The position numbers and the translations under genes are program-made. Under the pieces are notes generated by a model. The model was not told the DNA's origin. It made no database searches and saw only the letters and a program-made list of their open reading frames with translations. Positions 35,353-45,666 of a DNA stretch of 64,000 nt are shown in pieces. Location of the stretch: contig CAYSEW010000004.1 of assembly GCA_964430245.1 (NCBI GenBank), positions 89,364 through 153,363 on the forward strand, written 5' to 3'. How positions within the stretch are numbered: the stretch's first letter is position 1; every line of letters begins with the position of its first letter. The stretch is from CAYSEW01 sp964430245 (GTDB lineage Bacteria > Bacteroidota > Bacteroidia > Flavobacteriales_D > Parvicellaceae).

Positions 35353-36294
35353 ATGAGCTCAATTAAATTACATCATCTATTAATTAATTTCATTTTTATT
35401 GTATTAATTCACAGTAATTTTCATTCTCAAGACTCTACCTCTACATTGAATGAATCAATTGCTGTTATCCATAAAAAAAATGGTGAAACCATTAGAGGCT
35501 TTGTCTACCATAATGATGCTGAAAAAATAATCATCATTTCTGGAAATGAACAAAAAATAACTATTCCATATACACAAATAGCTTCTATTGAATTTATTTC
35601 TACTGAAAGCTTAAAAAATGAAACTGAATTTAAAGAAGAACATTTAAATTATACTCAAAATTGTTTTTTTCCTACAGGATTTACAACTAAGAAAGGTGAT
35701 TTTACTGGAAATGCTCATTATGGCTTATCTGGAAATGCAAAAATTGGAATTTCTGATAACTTTGAATTGACAGCAGGAACTATTTCTTTTGTCGCCTATT
35801 TTCTTAGTATTGGTTACTCAAAAGAAATCGGAAAAGTTTTACAATTTGGCATTAATGGATATGGAGGTTTTACATTTGATTTTAACCAAAACCCCATTCA
35901 TAACTTAACTCCTATTTATTGTATGATTCCAAGATTTAGTATAGGCAATAAAAATAGAAATATTACCATGGGTTTTATTGGATTTTTGGGCGCTGATTTA
36001 TTTATTGGATCAAACTTAAAATATGAATTTATGTATGGAGGTTACATCGCAGCAAAAAATAGATTTAAAGAAAAATGGTCTGTTTCTAGTGAGTTAGCTA
36101 GTGTCTCTATTAAAGGGTTATATACTACTTATATGGGTAACTTTACATTTAATTTTATGAGGAGTTTTTATTCTTCATGGTCCTTTGGAATTGCAGGGAT
36201 TAGAAGCGAAGATCCAATTAATGGATTTCAAAACTTTGCTAACCTACCCTTTTTACCTTTACCCTATTTTGGATACATGAGAAGATTTAATTAA
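35353..36294 (+). CDS. Hypothetical exported beta-rich protein
   Basis: A 313-residue protein with a signal peptide (about residues 1-25, ending near HSNFHS). Residues 35-85 form a small sheet with GETIRGFVYHNDAEKIII, which reads like a repetitive C-terminal or DUF-type beta domain. From about 100 the sequence alternates glycine and aromatic strands (YGLSGNAKIGISDNFELTAGT; YGGFTFDF; SIGNKNRNITMGFIG), suggesting an outer-membrane barrel of roughly 200 residues. I do not recognise a family. Divergent from hemE with 47 bases between, and convergent with the next gene by a 4-base overlap. Confidence 0.62.
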   Translation: MSSIKLHHLLINFIFIVLIHSNFHSQDSTSTLNESIAVIHKKNGETIRGFVYHNDAEKIIIISGNEQKITIPYTQIASIEFISTESLKNETEFKEEHLNYTQNCFFPTGFTTKKGDFTGNAHYGLSGNAKIGISDNFELTAGTISFVAYFLSIGYSKEIGKVLQFGINGYGGFTFDFNQNPIHNLTPIYCMIPRFSIGNKNRNITMGFIGFLGADLFIGSNLKYEFMYGGYIAAKNRFKEKWSVSSELASVSIKGLYTTYMGNFTFNFMRSFYSSWSFGIAGIRSEDPINGFQNFANLPFLPLPYFGYMRRFN

Positions 36295-36695
36295 CTCAGT
36301 TCTTTTAAAGTTTCAACTTGATCTTCTAGCCACAATAAAGCATCATTGTAATTGTTAAAAATCATTGCTTTTGACTTATTCCTTAAATATTTAACATAAA
36401 AATTTGCTAATAATCTGATTGACAAATTATCTGTAACGATGGACTGAAAAACACAAGACTTATTAAATGCAGGGTCTATTGTAAAAAATCTCATTGAATT
36501 TATAGTAGCAGTAGATTGTATATTTCTTGCATCCACTAAAATTCCAAATTTTTTGTTTGAAAAAGTCAATAATTGATCACGGAATATAACACCATCTTTA
36601 ACAGTAATATTTAACTTATCTTTTATCTTAATATAAATAAGGTTGTCACTTAAAAAGTTGATTTCACCAAGAATAGTTTTGAAAGATTCACTCAT
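36291..36695 (-). CDS. Hypothetical small cytoplasmic protein, SpoIIAA/STAS-like
   Basis: A 134-residue protein without signal peptide or membrane segment. The pattern of strands and helices (INFLSDNLIYIKIKDK; FGILVDARNIQSTA; FVKYL/KAMIFNNYNDALLWLEDQ) is like SpoIIAA/STAS-fold proteins of Bacteroidota, but no motif confirms this. The stop overlaps the 35353 gene by 4 bases, and the start is 40 bases before the 1374-residue T9SS protein ends. Function not known. Confidence 0.55.
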   Translation of the reverse strand: MSESFKTILGEINFLSDNLIYIKIKDKLNITVKDGVIFRDQLLTFSNKKFGILVDARNIQSTATINSMRFFTIDPAFNKSCVFQSIVTDNLSIRLLANFYVKYLRNKSKAMIFNNYNDALLWLEDQVETLKELS

Positions 36696-36735
36696 CTAAT
36701 TAATAACAAAAGTTACTATTAAATATAATTAAATT

Positions 36736-39700
36736 TTATCTCATAAGAATGACATGACCTGTAAATTCCTTATGCTCTCCCGTAACTGCATCCTTGGTAT
36801 CTAGCTTCCATATGTAAATGTCCTCCTGTGCTGGTAAATTCTTATAGCTTCCATCCCATTTGGTATCCATACTCTCAGCCTCAAATACACGCTCTCCCCA
36901 CTTGTTATATATTGAAAAATTAAACACCTCTGCATCTATGCTCTCCCCTTTTACAAAGAAAAAATCATTCACCCCATCTCCATCCGGAGTAAAGGCTGTA
37001 GGCACATAGCATGTAAACACTCCATTAACAACAATCTCCATTGTCTCTGTATCTGTGCATCCATCTGCATTAGTAACTGTTAATTGAGCTTCATATAAAT
37101 CAGGGTCCTCATCTGGAAATGTATAGCTAGGGTTCTGTGTAGAACTGCTTCCTATTACCCCTCCTTGCATATTCATAAATGTCCAGCTATATGATACTAC
37201 ATCAACTGATGATTGATCAATAAATTCCACAATTGGATTTAATATATCTGTAGGGTTTGGTGTCGCATCAAATGCTGCCGTTGGATAATCATAAACCTCT
37301 ACCAAATTAGTCATTACCGTATCATTTACACATCCTTCTGGACTCGTTATTGTTAAAGACACTGTATATGTACCTGGTTCATCATACACATGACTCACTG
37401 TTCCACATACTGTACTTGTTGTCGCATCTCCAAAATCCCAAACACAACTCGATACCTGATTACTTGGTGTAGCATTCGTAAAGCTTGGTTCTATTGGATA
37501 GCACCCTGTATTATTGGTCGTTAAAAAACTAACCTGTGGCTCCTGGTACCAATATACCAACAAGCTATCATATGCTGCAGGTGTCTCGCAATTATCTGTT
37601 ACCATTACATAATATGTAGCTGGTGAAGCTGTAGGAATTAAATCCACTGTAGATGTATTACCGACCTGAACTCCTGATGCATCTGTCCATACATAATTAT
37701 AAGTTCCTCCCTGTCCTCCATTAGCAACAACAGATAAAGTACCTGTACCTCCAGGACATATCGTGTCATTAGCTGATGGGGTAAGCAATATTGGTGGGTT
37801 GATCGCTACCAATACAGAATCCTGTGAAGAAACACATCCCAAATCATCTACTGCTGTTACAAGGTAATAATTGGATATAGCTGGTGACACAGGATGAGGA
37901 CCACTTCCTGTTAATAATGGCCAGTCAAACGTATAAGGCCCTGTACCTCCAGTCGCTGAGGCCGAAATAACCGCTGTACCTCCGATACATATGATCGTAT
38001 CATTACTTACTGACAACACCATCTGAGGTGGCTCTAATATCGTTACCAATGTATCTGCATAACATCCAGCTGTATCAATAGACCTTACTATATAATCTCC
38101 TGCAGACAAACCACTGAAAGTAGTTGTAGTAATTACATTGTTGTCCGATTGAATTATTGCACTAGTAATCGGATCCACCAACTCTACTATCCATGGCGGA
38201 CCATCTATACCAGCTGGTTGAGCCAATACCGCTCCATCATTACCACCATAACATGTAACAGGTGTTAATGTAGGTATCGGTGCCATACATGTATCGCACA
38301 TGACATTAAAAGATAATGATACAGTATCAGTACAACCGCCATTTAAATCTGTAACTACTGCAGTATAAGTAGTATTTACCTGAGGAAGAGCAAAAGGATT
38401 TTGAACAGAATTATTTGATAAAAATGTATTTGGTGTCCACTGATATGAAAAATTATTAGGATCTGGAATGGTAGGACAAGTAGTGAACCTAGTCACTGGT
38501 CTTCTATTACTAAAAGTTTGAAAAGTCATGTAAGGGCATGCTGGTGTTATATCGCTATAGTAATATAATGATGAATTAAAAGTTGTTTGTTGTGCCGGTG
38601 TTGCCCAATTATAAGTATAAGATGTACTTAAATTATCATAACAGATTTCCATTACAATATTAGACAACCCATCCCACTCATAAGCAGTTGTCAAAACTAA
38701 AGTATTCCAACCAAGATTAACATTAATATTCTGTGGAGAAAAAACAGTAGTCAATCCACTTTCCCAGACTGTCAATGAAGAGGTACTAGTGCATCCCATT
38801 TTAATTGAATAATCCATAAAAAGAGAAGTTGCATTATTAGATGCTGTTGTTTCCCAAGATATCTCTGTAATCTTTCCACCAACAAATCCAGCCGCTTGTA
38901 ATTCAGCTGCAGTAAATAAAAACTGATGCTTTGCATTTCTGTACCAATTTCCAAATGGAGCTGGCCAAGTAGTTGATGTATTAATTCCCTGATTTGTTCC
39001 AACTGTTTGCTGAGATGCTGCAGCAGAACATGTTGTGGCTGCACTTACACCACAAACTGCAGGTATTCCTCCACCTAGGTCAAGATTCATGAAGATAGTA
39101 TCACCGCAAATTATATTAGTATCACTTGCAGAAAAAGTAACATCTGGAGCATATGCTGCCGCTACATTAATAGAAATAGTATCGACTTTAACACACCCAT
39201 CTGGGCTCGTTAGGGTAATCTCATAATCATAATTACCAGGTAAAGTTGGCATCACCAAAGGATTAGGAATAGTAGTGTTATTTAAAAATGTCCCTGGAGA
39301 CCAGCTATAAGTATAATTACCAGTAGGAGTAGGAGCAACATTTAGTTGTATTTCACTGTTTAAACAAGTAGTTGTTGAGGATTGGCTTAAAGAGTAAGCA
39401 AAGTCTGGTACTACTGTTACCTCGACTGTATCAATATTTGTACACCCACCAGCTAAGTTTGAAGTAACTTGATAAACTGTAGAAACAGATGGATTAGCAA
39501 TAGGATCAGGACAATTGTTACAGGAAAAATTAGTCCCTAAATTAATTGGATCACCTGAAAGCACAATCCAATTGAAATTAGAACCACCACTTGCATTTAA
39601 TTGAGTAGCTACTCCCTGACACATGATAACATCTTGTCCTGCATATGTACTTGTAACTACTGTAACACCTACAACCATAGAGCTAATACCAACTACTGGA

Positions 39701-40860
39701 CAAGCGTTATCTGCTGCATCAATAGAAATAGCTGAAAATGGGCTACTACCTGGCAACACAGTAAAACAAACAGTAGCAGAAGCAGGACTAAAAAAAGTGT
39801 TTTGAGTGAAGGTCGCACCTGGAAATAATTGAGCGACATTCGAATTCAAGTAAATAGAATCTGAAGCAACATCAGTGAATTCAACATTAAAACAAACATT
39901 ATCCCCTTCACAAAGCTGTATATCAAAAGGACTAGTCTGAACACCTGTACTAACAAAATTGGTAATACCACCTGCTGGGGGACTTGGATTGATATTAGTA
40001 CAACCAGCAGTATTGATAATTTCAAATTGAAAATCCTGAATAATACTTCCTACTAAATTACCTGCAGCATCAAATTCCTCAATCAATACAACTACAACAA
40101 AATTACCAGTAGAAGTAGGTGTAAATGTAATTTCTCCAGTATTAGGATCAATTGTTATACCTGGAATTGGGACTGAACCAGTATATCCACCTTGATAAGG
40201 AGCAGTACCAGCAGCACTAGTCATTGCATCTATTAAAGAATAAACAAGTATATTACCATCAGGCTCATAAACTCCAAAATTGTAAATAACCGGCTGATTG
40301 ATACAATAATATGGAATCGGCTGTGATGTAATAATTGGTGAAGAATTACATGGAGCTGTTGTACTATTTAATACAGATTCCCAATAATAATTATTACCAG
40401 TTCCTGTTAAGTTATTTGAGGCATTTCTACAACAAGAAGAATACGCAAAAACCCAACTATCACATGGACCCGGCAGAACTATAGTGTCTTGCCAAATATG
40501 CATCCATACACCAGGTAAGCTACCTCCACTACATTCACTAGAAGGCAAATTTTGCAGACAAAGCTGCGAGACTTCTTGCTGAAAAACTAAATTTTGTAAC
40601 ATTACAGAAGTACTTATACTTTGAGATTGACCATTAATCGTAACAGAATTATAACCGCAATTATTACTGATTGTAATAGGCTCAGGACCATTGGTCTCAA
40701 AAGCAGTACCACAATCTTCAAATAATGTTAAAGTAACCACATATGTATTAGGGCCAACACATTGATAGGTAATATTTCCTCCTGGAACATGAGAAGCATA
40801 AGCTGAAAATGTTGAGAGAAATAAAAAAACTAGTAAGAAAAATTGTTTTTTCATGATCAA
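36736..40860 (-). CDS. Large adhesin-like protein with T9SS type B (gliding-associated) C-terminal domain
   Basis: A 1374-residue cell-surface protein. Signal peptide at 1-22 (KKQFFLLVFLFLSTFSAYA). The N-terminal module (about 23-300) starts SHVPGGNITYQ and has a CCRN motif; the gene at 62961 carries a related one. Several Ig/PKD-like repeats follow. About 618-815 is a module with PAPFGNWYRNAKHQFLF that resembles the N-terminus of the 60425 protein. PKD domains lie near 1110-1280 (CVWDFGDATTS). The last 85 residues read FTPDGDGVNDFFFV through YNKWGERVFE and end GHVILMR, the type B T9SS sorting domain. Start may be either Met at 40860 or at 40854. It probably mediates surface adhesion or gliding. 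Confidence 0.88.
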   Translation of the reverse strand: MIMKKQFFLLVFLFLSTFSAYASHVPGGNITYQCVGPNTYVVTLTLFEDCGTAFETNGPEPITISNNCGYNSVTINGQSQSISTSVMLQNLVFQQEVSQLCLQNLPSSECSGGSLPGVWMHIWQDTIVLPGPCDSWVFAYSSCCRNASNNLTGTGNNYYWESVLNSTTAPCNSSPIITSQPIPYYCINQPVIYNFGVYEPDGNILVYSLIDAMTSAAGTAPYQGGYTGSVPIPGITIDPNTGEITFTPTSTGNFVVVVLIEEFDAAGNLVGSIIQDFQFEIINTAGCTNINPSPPAGGITNFVSTGVQTSPFDIQLCEGDNVCFNVEFTDVASDSIYLNSNVAQLFPGATFTQNTFFSPASATVCFTVLPGSSPFSAISIDAADNACPVVGISSMVVGVTVVTSTYAGQDVIMCQGVATQLNASGGSNFNWIVLSGDPINLGTNFSCNNCPDPIANPSVSTVYQVTSNLAGGCTNIDTVEVTVVPDFAYSLSQSSTTTCLNSEIQLNVAPTPTGNYTYSWSPGTFLNNTTIPNPLVMPTLPGNYDYEITLTSPDGCVKVDTISINVAAAYAPDVTFSASDTNIICGDTIFMNLDLGGGIPAVCGVSAATTCSAAASQQTVGTNQGINTSTTWPAPFGNWYRNAKHQFLFTAAELQAAGFVGGKITEISWETTASNNATSLFMDYSIKMGCTSTSSLTVWESGLTTVFSPQNINVNLGWNTLVLTTAYEWDGLSNIVMEICYDNLSTSYTYNWATPAQQTTFNSSLYYYSDITPACPYMTFQTFSNRRPVTRFTTCPTIPDPNNFSYQWTPNTFLSNNSVQNPFALPQVNTTYTAVVTDLNGGCTDTVSLSFNVMCDTCMAPIPTLTPVTCYGGNDGAVLAQPAGIDGPPWIVELVDPITSAIIQSDNNVITTTTFSGLSAGDYIVRSIDTAGCYADTLVTILEPPQMVLSVSNDTIICIGGTAVISASATGGTGPYTFDWPLLTGSGPHPVSPAISNYYLVTAVDDLGCVSSQDSVLVAINPPILLTPSANDTICPGGTGTLSVVANGGQGGTYNYVWTDASGVQVGNTSTVDLIPTASPATYYVMVTDNCETPAAYDSLLVYWYQEPQVSFLTTNNTGCYPIEPSFTNATPSNQVSSCVWDFGDATTSTVCGTVSHVYDEPGTYTVSLTITSPEGCVNDTVMTNLVEVYDYPTAAFDATPNPTDILNPIVEFIDQSSVDVVSYSWTFMNMQGGVIGSSSTQNPSYTFPDEDPDLYEAQLTVTNADGCTDTETMEIVVNGVFTCYVPTAFTPDGDGVNDFFFVKGESIDAEVFNFSIYNKWGERVFEAESMDTKWDGSYKNLPAQEDIYIWKLDTKDAVTGEHKEFTGHVILMR

Positions 40861-40981
40861 TAAATTGGTAGTCTTTTAGAACTAATAAAATAAAAAAATT
40901 ATACAATCATACAACCTTTTATAACGTTAATTTACCAAAAAGTTGCCAAAGAATCACCTTAATCTCAAAGATATTGGATTC

Positions 40982-41896
40982 CTATTCTTTATCCTGAGCT
41001 AATTTTTTACCAATAATAGTCCCATCAATGATCTGCTGTTGGAAATCTTTCATTCCTCCAGGCGTATGAGGAACCATAATAGTATTATTGGAACTACTTG
41101 AACCTATAGCAGTTAACGTATCGAAATACTGCGTCATTAAAACAAACTGCATGATCTCCTGAGGGTCTACATCTTGTAATGCTTTCTGAAAATCCTCTAC
41201 TGATTCTTTGAATCCTCTAACAATTTCTAATCTCTGTTGAGCGATTCCTTCACCTGAAAGTCGCTTACTATCCGCCTCAGCTTCTGCCCTTTTAACTATT
41301 GTTATTTTTTCAGCTTCAGCTTCCTGTACAGCTGCTTCTTTATCTCTCATAGCAGCATTGATCCTGTTCATTGATGTTTTCACCACTTCATCAGGACTAA
41401 TGTCAGTAATTAGTGTTTTGACAATCTTGTAACCATATTGCTCCATCTGCTCAGAAATATTATCTCTTACTGCAATAGCAACATCTTCTTTTTTAGCAAA
41501 AACATCATCGAGTTTTAATTTTGGAACCTCAGCCCTTACCTCATCAAAAATATAAGCTGCTACCTGACCGTGAGGGTCTTCTAGTTCATAAAAAGCTTCA
41601 TATACTTTGTCTTTTATTATTCGGTATTGAACAGATATCTTTAGATCAACAAAAACATCATCAAGAGTTTTGGTTTCAACATTTACATCTAACTGTTGAA
41701 TTTTTAAATTTTCTTTAGATGCTATTGACTCTATAAATGGAATTCTTACTTTAAAACCAGGTGAACAAATTCTATTATACTTACCCAATCTTTGAATGAC
41801 CCAGGCTTCTCTTTCTGGAATGATCATAAATGTCTTAACAATCAATATGATTCCAGCAATAGCTTGAACAGCATATATTATAATATCATTTTCCAT
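40982..41896 (-). CDS. SPFH/Band 7 membrane protein (stomatin-like)
   Basis: A 304-residue protein with a single N-terminal membrane segment (about 5-25) and the SPFH domain from EAWVIQRLGKYNRICSPGFKVRIPFIE to about 190. A coiled-coil, charged stretch (AAVQEAEAEKITIVKRAEAEADSKR) follows, and a C-terminal conserved tail with QEIMQFVLMTQYFDTL. It should oligomerise into ring-like membrane microdomains and affect the stability of membrane proteins, such as FtsH-type proteases. No NfeD partner is next to it. It follows purL by 47 bases on the same strand. Confidence 0.9.
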   Translation of the reverse strand: MENDIIIYAVQAIAGIILIVKTFMIIPEREAWVIQRLGKYNRICSPGFKVRIPFIESIASKENLKIQQLDVNVETKTLDDVFVDLKISVQYRIIKDKVYEAFYELEDPHGQVAAYIFDEVRAEVPKLKLDDVFAKKEDVAIAVRDNISEQMEQYGYKIVKTLITDISPDEVVKTSMNRINAAMRDKEAAVQEAEAEKITIVKRAEAEADSKRLSGEGIAQQRLEIVRGFKESVEDFQKALQDVDPQEIMQFVLMTQYFDTLTAIGSSSSNNTIMVPHTPGGMKDFQQQIIDGTIIGKKLAQDKE

Positions 41897-41943
41897 ATAA
41901 CTTATTTTTACTGTTAATTTACTAATTAAAATCCACTAAAAAA

Positions 41944-44181
41944 TCAGGTCAGCTTTTGCTCTATTGAATTATCATAAATCTCCTTAGCTTCATTAACAAA
42001 ACAAAAATGCTCATCATCTATTACCATCTTACCCTTAGTTACATGACCAAGTAAAATAAATGGTACATTAGAATTTTGCATTGAATCAATTAACTCATCT
42101 TCAAATTCCCTGTCAATAGTGACTACCACCCTACCCTGTGCTTCACCAAACAAATAAGCATCCTCACGGATTTCAGAATCAGTAACAATATCAAAACCAA
42201 GGTTACCTGCCATCGCCATTTCAGCTAAAGCAACAAACAATCCACCATCAGCACAATCATGAGCAGCATTGATAATATTTTCATTAATTAAACTTTTAAT
42301 AACTTGATGAAGCTCATACTCTTCATTAAGATCAAAATAAGGAGCTGGTGAGCTCTTAATATTATGATAGCTATATAAATACTCAGATGAACCAATATCT
42401 TCTACAGATTTACCAATAAGGAAAATAAGATCTCCTTTATTTTTAAAGTTTAATGACCTAATATCTTTTTTATCCTTCACTAGACCTAACATTCCTATAG
42501 TGGGGGTTGGATGAACAGGCACTTCTTGACCATCAATTACAGATTGATTATAAAAACTAACATTACCACCTGTTACAGGTGTTTCAAATTTTCTACATGC
42601 AGCACTCATCCCCTTTATAGCACCAACAAACTGCCAATATGATTCTGGGTTATAAGGATTTCCGAAATTTAAACAATTCGTTATTGCTGAGGGGTTACCA
42701 CCTGAAACAGTAATATTCCTTGCCGCTTCAGCTACTGCAATCGAAGTGCCTTTCTCTGGATCAGCATGTACATATCTTGAATTACAATCAACACACATTG
42801 CCAATGCTTTATTGGAATCTTTAATATTAACTATTCCAGCATCAGTAGGAGAATTAGTAGACATATTCACAGTGCCAACCATACTATCATATTGTTCATA
42901 TACCCATTTTTTAGAAGCAATATTAGGGTGCTGTAATAAGAAATTTGCAACTTCTTTAAGATCATCTGGCTGTTTAATAGATGAAATATTGAATTGCTGA
43001 TATTCTTTATAATACGATGGCTCTTTATATTCTCTTTCATATATAGGAGCGCCACCACCAAGCACTAATGAATGAGGAGATACTTCAGCTACCATATTCC
43101 CTCCCATGAAAAATTGCAATATATCTCCTTCAACAACTTCACCTATCTGTTCACAATTTAAATCCCATTTATCAAAAATAACTTGCACCTTTTCTTCTTT
43201 TCCTTTTTCAACTACCACTAACATTCTTTCTTGTGATTCAGATAACAAAATCTCCCAATCCTTCATGTTTTTTTGACGTGTAGGCACCTTATCAAGATCT
43301 ATTATCATACCTACTCCTCCAGCTGCACTCATTTCTGAAGTTGAACATGTAATACCAGCAGCACCCATATCCTGCATACCAACAACTGCATCTGTTTTAG
43401 ATAATTCTAGTGTAGCTTCTAATAACAATTTTTCTTGAAAAGGATCTCCCACTTGAACGGACGGAAGGTCTTCCATTGAATCTTCAGTAATATCTTTTGA
43501 AGCAAATGCCGCACCATGAATTCCATCTTTTCCAGTTGCAGAACCAACTATAAATACAGGATTTCCAACTCCAGAAGCAGTTGCAGAGATCATGTCTCCC
43601 ATCTTCATAATTCCAGCAGAAAAAGCATTTACTAAAGGGTTCTGATCATAACTTTCATCAAAATTAACCTCCCCACCTACGATTGGAATACCGAATGAAT
43701 TTCCATAATCACCTATACCTTTTACAACACCTTTTACTAACCATTTTGTTCTATCTAGGTCTATTTTTCCAAATCTCAATGAGTTTAATTGTGCAATTGG
43801 ACGAGCACCCATAGTAAATATATCTCTATTGATACCACCCACTCCAGTTGCAGCACCCTGATAGGGTTCTAAAGCACTTGGATGATTATGTGATTCAATT
43901 TTAAAAGCACAAGCTAAACCATCTCCAATATCCACAAGGCCTGCATTTTCCTCACCTGCCTTAACCAACATGTGGGGACCATCTTTAGGTAATGTTTTTA
44001 ACCATTTTATTGAGTTTTTATAAGAACAATGCTCGGACCACATTACAGAATATATACTTAATTCAGTAAAATTGGGTGTTCTATTTAAAATCTCACAGAT
44101 CTTTTCAAATTCATCTTTTTGTAATCCAAGCTCAATGGCTTGTTCTAAGGATGCTGTATCAGGATTAATTGTGGTGTTCAT
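41944..44181 (-). CDS. purL: Phosphoribosylformylglycinamidine synthase, small-type large subunit
   Basis: Fourth step of purine synthesis: ATP-dependent conversion of FGAR to FGAM. A 745-residue protein; [18 protein letters not shown] is the N-terminal active site, [21 protein letters not shown] the nucleotide-binding loop, and [16 protein letters not shown] lies in the second half. This is the small PurL, which works with separate PurS and PurQ, neither of which is in the window. Strong promoter upstream (44204-44232). SPFH gene follows. Confidence 0.95.
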   Translation of the reverse strand: MNTTINPDTASLEQAIELGLQKDEFEKICEILNRTPNFTELSIYSVMWSEHCSYKNSIKWLKTLPKDGPHMLVKAGEENAGLVDIGDGLACAFKIESHNHPSALEPYQGAATGVGGINRDIFTMGARPIAQLNSLRFGKIDLDRTKWLVKGVVKGIGDYGNSFGIPIVGGEVNFDESYDQNPLVNAFSAGIMKMGDMISATASGVGNPVFIVGSATGKDGIHGAAFASKDITEDSMEDLPSVQVGDPFQEKLLLEATLELSKTDAVVGMQDMGAAGITCSTSEMSAAGGVGMIIDLDKVPTRQKNMKDWEILLSESQERMLVVVEKGKEEKVQVIFDKWDLNCEQIGEVVEGDILQFFMGGNMVAEVSPHSLVLGGGAPIYEREYKEPSYYKEYQQFNISSIKQPDDLKEVANFLLQHPNIASKKWVYEQYDSMVGTVNMSTNSPTDAGIVNIKDSNKALAMCVDCNSRYVHADPEKGTSIAVAEAARNITVSGGNPSAITNCLNFGNPYNPESYWQFVGAIKGMSAACRKFETPVTGGNVSFYNQSVIDGQEVPVHPTPTIGMLGLVKDKKDIRSLNFKNKGDLIFLIGKSVEDIGSSEYLYSYHNIKSSPAPYFDLNEEYELHQVIKSLINENIINAAHDCADGGLFVALAEMAMAGNLGFDIVTDSEIREDAYLFGEAQGRVVVTIDREFEDELIDSMQNSNVPFILLGHVTKGKMVIDDEHFCFVNEAKEIYDNSIEQKLT

Positions 44182-44203
44182 GATTTTTATTAAAAATGAA
44201 TTG

Positions 44204-44232
44204 CAAATTTATCAAAACCCTAAATAAATCAA
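44204..44232 (-). promoter_or_regulatory. Promoter of purL
   Basis: On the minus strand: TTG (44232-44230), an 18-base spacer, then the perfect -7 box TAAATTTG (44211-44204), 22 bases before the purL ATG. The spacing is identical to the promoter of the acyl-CoA dehydrogenase at 4066-4094. I see no purine-riboswitch-like structure in the short leader. Confidence 0.62.
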
Positions 44233-44330
44233 CTACAAATATTTAATTGAATTTATCAACATACAAATAAGCTAATCATATTCTAAAGAAAATGGTTGTT
44301 ATATTTGCTAGACAAACAGAAATTTAACCT

Positions 44331-45659
44331 TTGATAATTTCAATACTATACTTCATTCTATTTATTTACCTATTAAATAAATGGTCTTTTTTTGCTAACA
44401 AACACATATCAAAGAAATTTCTTTCTCTAGCTTTTATATTTAAAATTGGAATTAGCATTTCTTTATTTTGGGTCTACTCTGATTACTATCCCAAAAAATC
44501 AATGATGAGCAAAGAAGAATTCAGAGATCAAGCAGATATATTTAAATATTATGATGACAGTGAAATTATTTATAATGCATTTAAAGACAAGCCTATTGAT
44601 TTCTTTAAAATCCTATTTAGCGTAAATAACAACAATGAATATTTTTACAATCAATACTACATAAACATGAATCATTGGGATACACCCTATGACACCAATT
44701 TCTTCAATGACTCTCATACAATAATTAGAATTAACGCTCTGATCAGAATTATCTCCTTTGATAATTATTTTGTTCATGTTCTATTTTTTTGCATGTTAAG
44801 CTTTATTGGTTTATTTGCTTTATTTAAAGCAATAGTAGATTTCTTCCCTAAAAAAGAAAATATTTTAAAATGGTTGATTTTCTTTACTCCTTCCATTCTA
44901 TTATGGAACTCTGGAATTTTAAAAGAACCTATTTTATTTTTCTCATTTGGCATGATCATGCTAAGCATTTATAATTTATCAATTAGAAATAATAAGCTCT
45001 TAGATACAACAATACTAATATCAATGTCTATCATCTTATTTCTGATTAAATTTTACGTTTTTTTCATTTTCACATCTCTGATAATTCCATTCATCATTAA
45101 TCACATAAAAAAAGTCAAATATCCAATATTTAGTTATGTTATAAGTATAAGTATTTTTATCCTTTTAGCTTTTAATTTAAAACATGCCTCTAAATCATTG
45201 GACCTATTATATTTACTAGACAAAAAGCAAGAATCTTTTCTCTCTGAATCAGCATTTAAAAATGCTGGAAGTTATTTTGAAATCCAGGACTTAGAGCCCA
45301 ACATCATCTCTATCACAAAAGCCATTCCTTCAGGTATTTACAACTGCTTCACCAAACCGCTACCATGGAATATCAGCTCTTCAATTGAGCTACCACAAGC
45401 AATGGAAAATTTCATTGTAATTCTCCTAATAATTATAGCAGTATTTCATTTAATTAAATTAAAAACATATAAGAAAATTTCATCTTATAATTTTTTAACC
45501 TTTTGCCTTTTATTTGCTATTTCGAACTTTATAATAATCGGGATTTGCACTCCAGTCTATGGTGCAATTGTAAGATATAAAATAATAGGCTTACTTTTCT
45601 TGCTTTTTTCATTGTTACTTTTGATTGACTACCAATCAATTTATAAAAAGCTTAAATAA
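44331..45659 (+). CDS. Polytopic inner-membrane protein, possibly glycosyltransferase-like
   Basis: A 442-residue protein with about ten hydrophobic segments and little charge. TTG is the only possible start before the first membrane helix (MIISILYFILFIYLLN); the next Met lies beyond it. FFTPSILLWNSGILKEPILFF is a loop seen in Bacteroidota membrane proteins related to mannosyltransferase/ArnT-like proteins and polysaccharide polymerases. The periplasmic loop near residues 50-115 is rich in Tyr, Asp and Asn. A -7 box TATATTTG (44300-44307) lies 23 bases before the start. Function is a weak inference. Confidence 0.6.
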   Translation: MIISILYFILFIYLLNKWSFFANKHISKKFLSLAFIFKIGISISLFWVYSDYYPKKSMMSKEEFRDQADIFKYYDDSEIIYNAFKDKPIDFFKILFSVNNNNEYFYNQYYINMNHWDTPYDTNFFNDSHTIIRINALIRIISFDNYFVHVLFFCMLSFIGLFALFKAIVDFFPKKENILKWLIFFTPSILLWNSGILKEPILFFSFGMIMLSIYNLSIRNNKLLDTTILISMSIILFLIKFYVFFIFTSLIIPFIINHIKKVKYPIFSYVISISIFILLAFNLKHASKSLDLLYLLDKKQESFLSESAFKNAGSYFEIQDLEPNIISITKAIPSGIYNCFTKPLPWNISSSIELPQAMENFIVILLIIIAVFHLIKLKTYKKISSYNFLTFCLLFAISNFIIIGICTPVYGAIVRYKIIGLLFLLFSLLLLIDYQSIYKKLK

Positions 45660-45666
45660 TTATATT

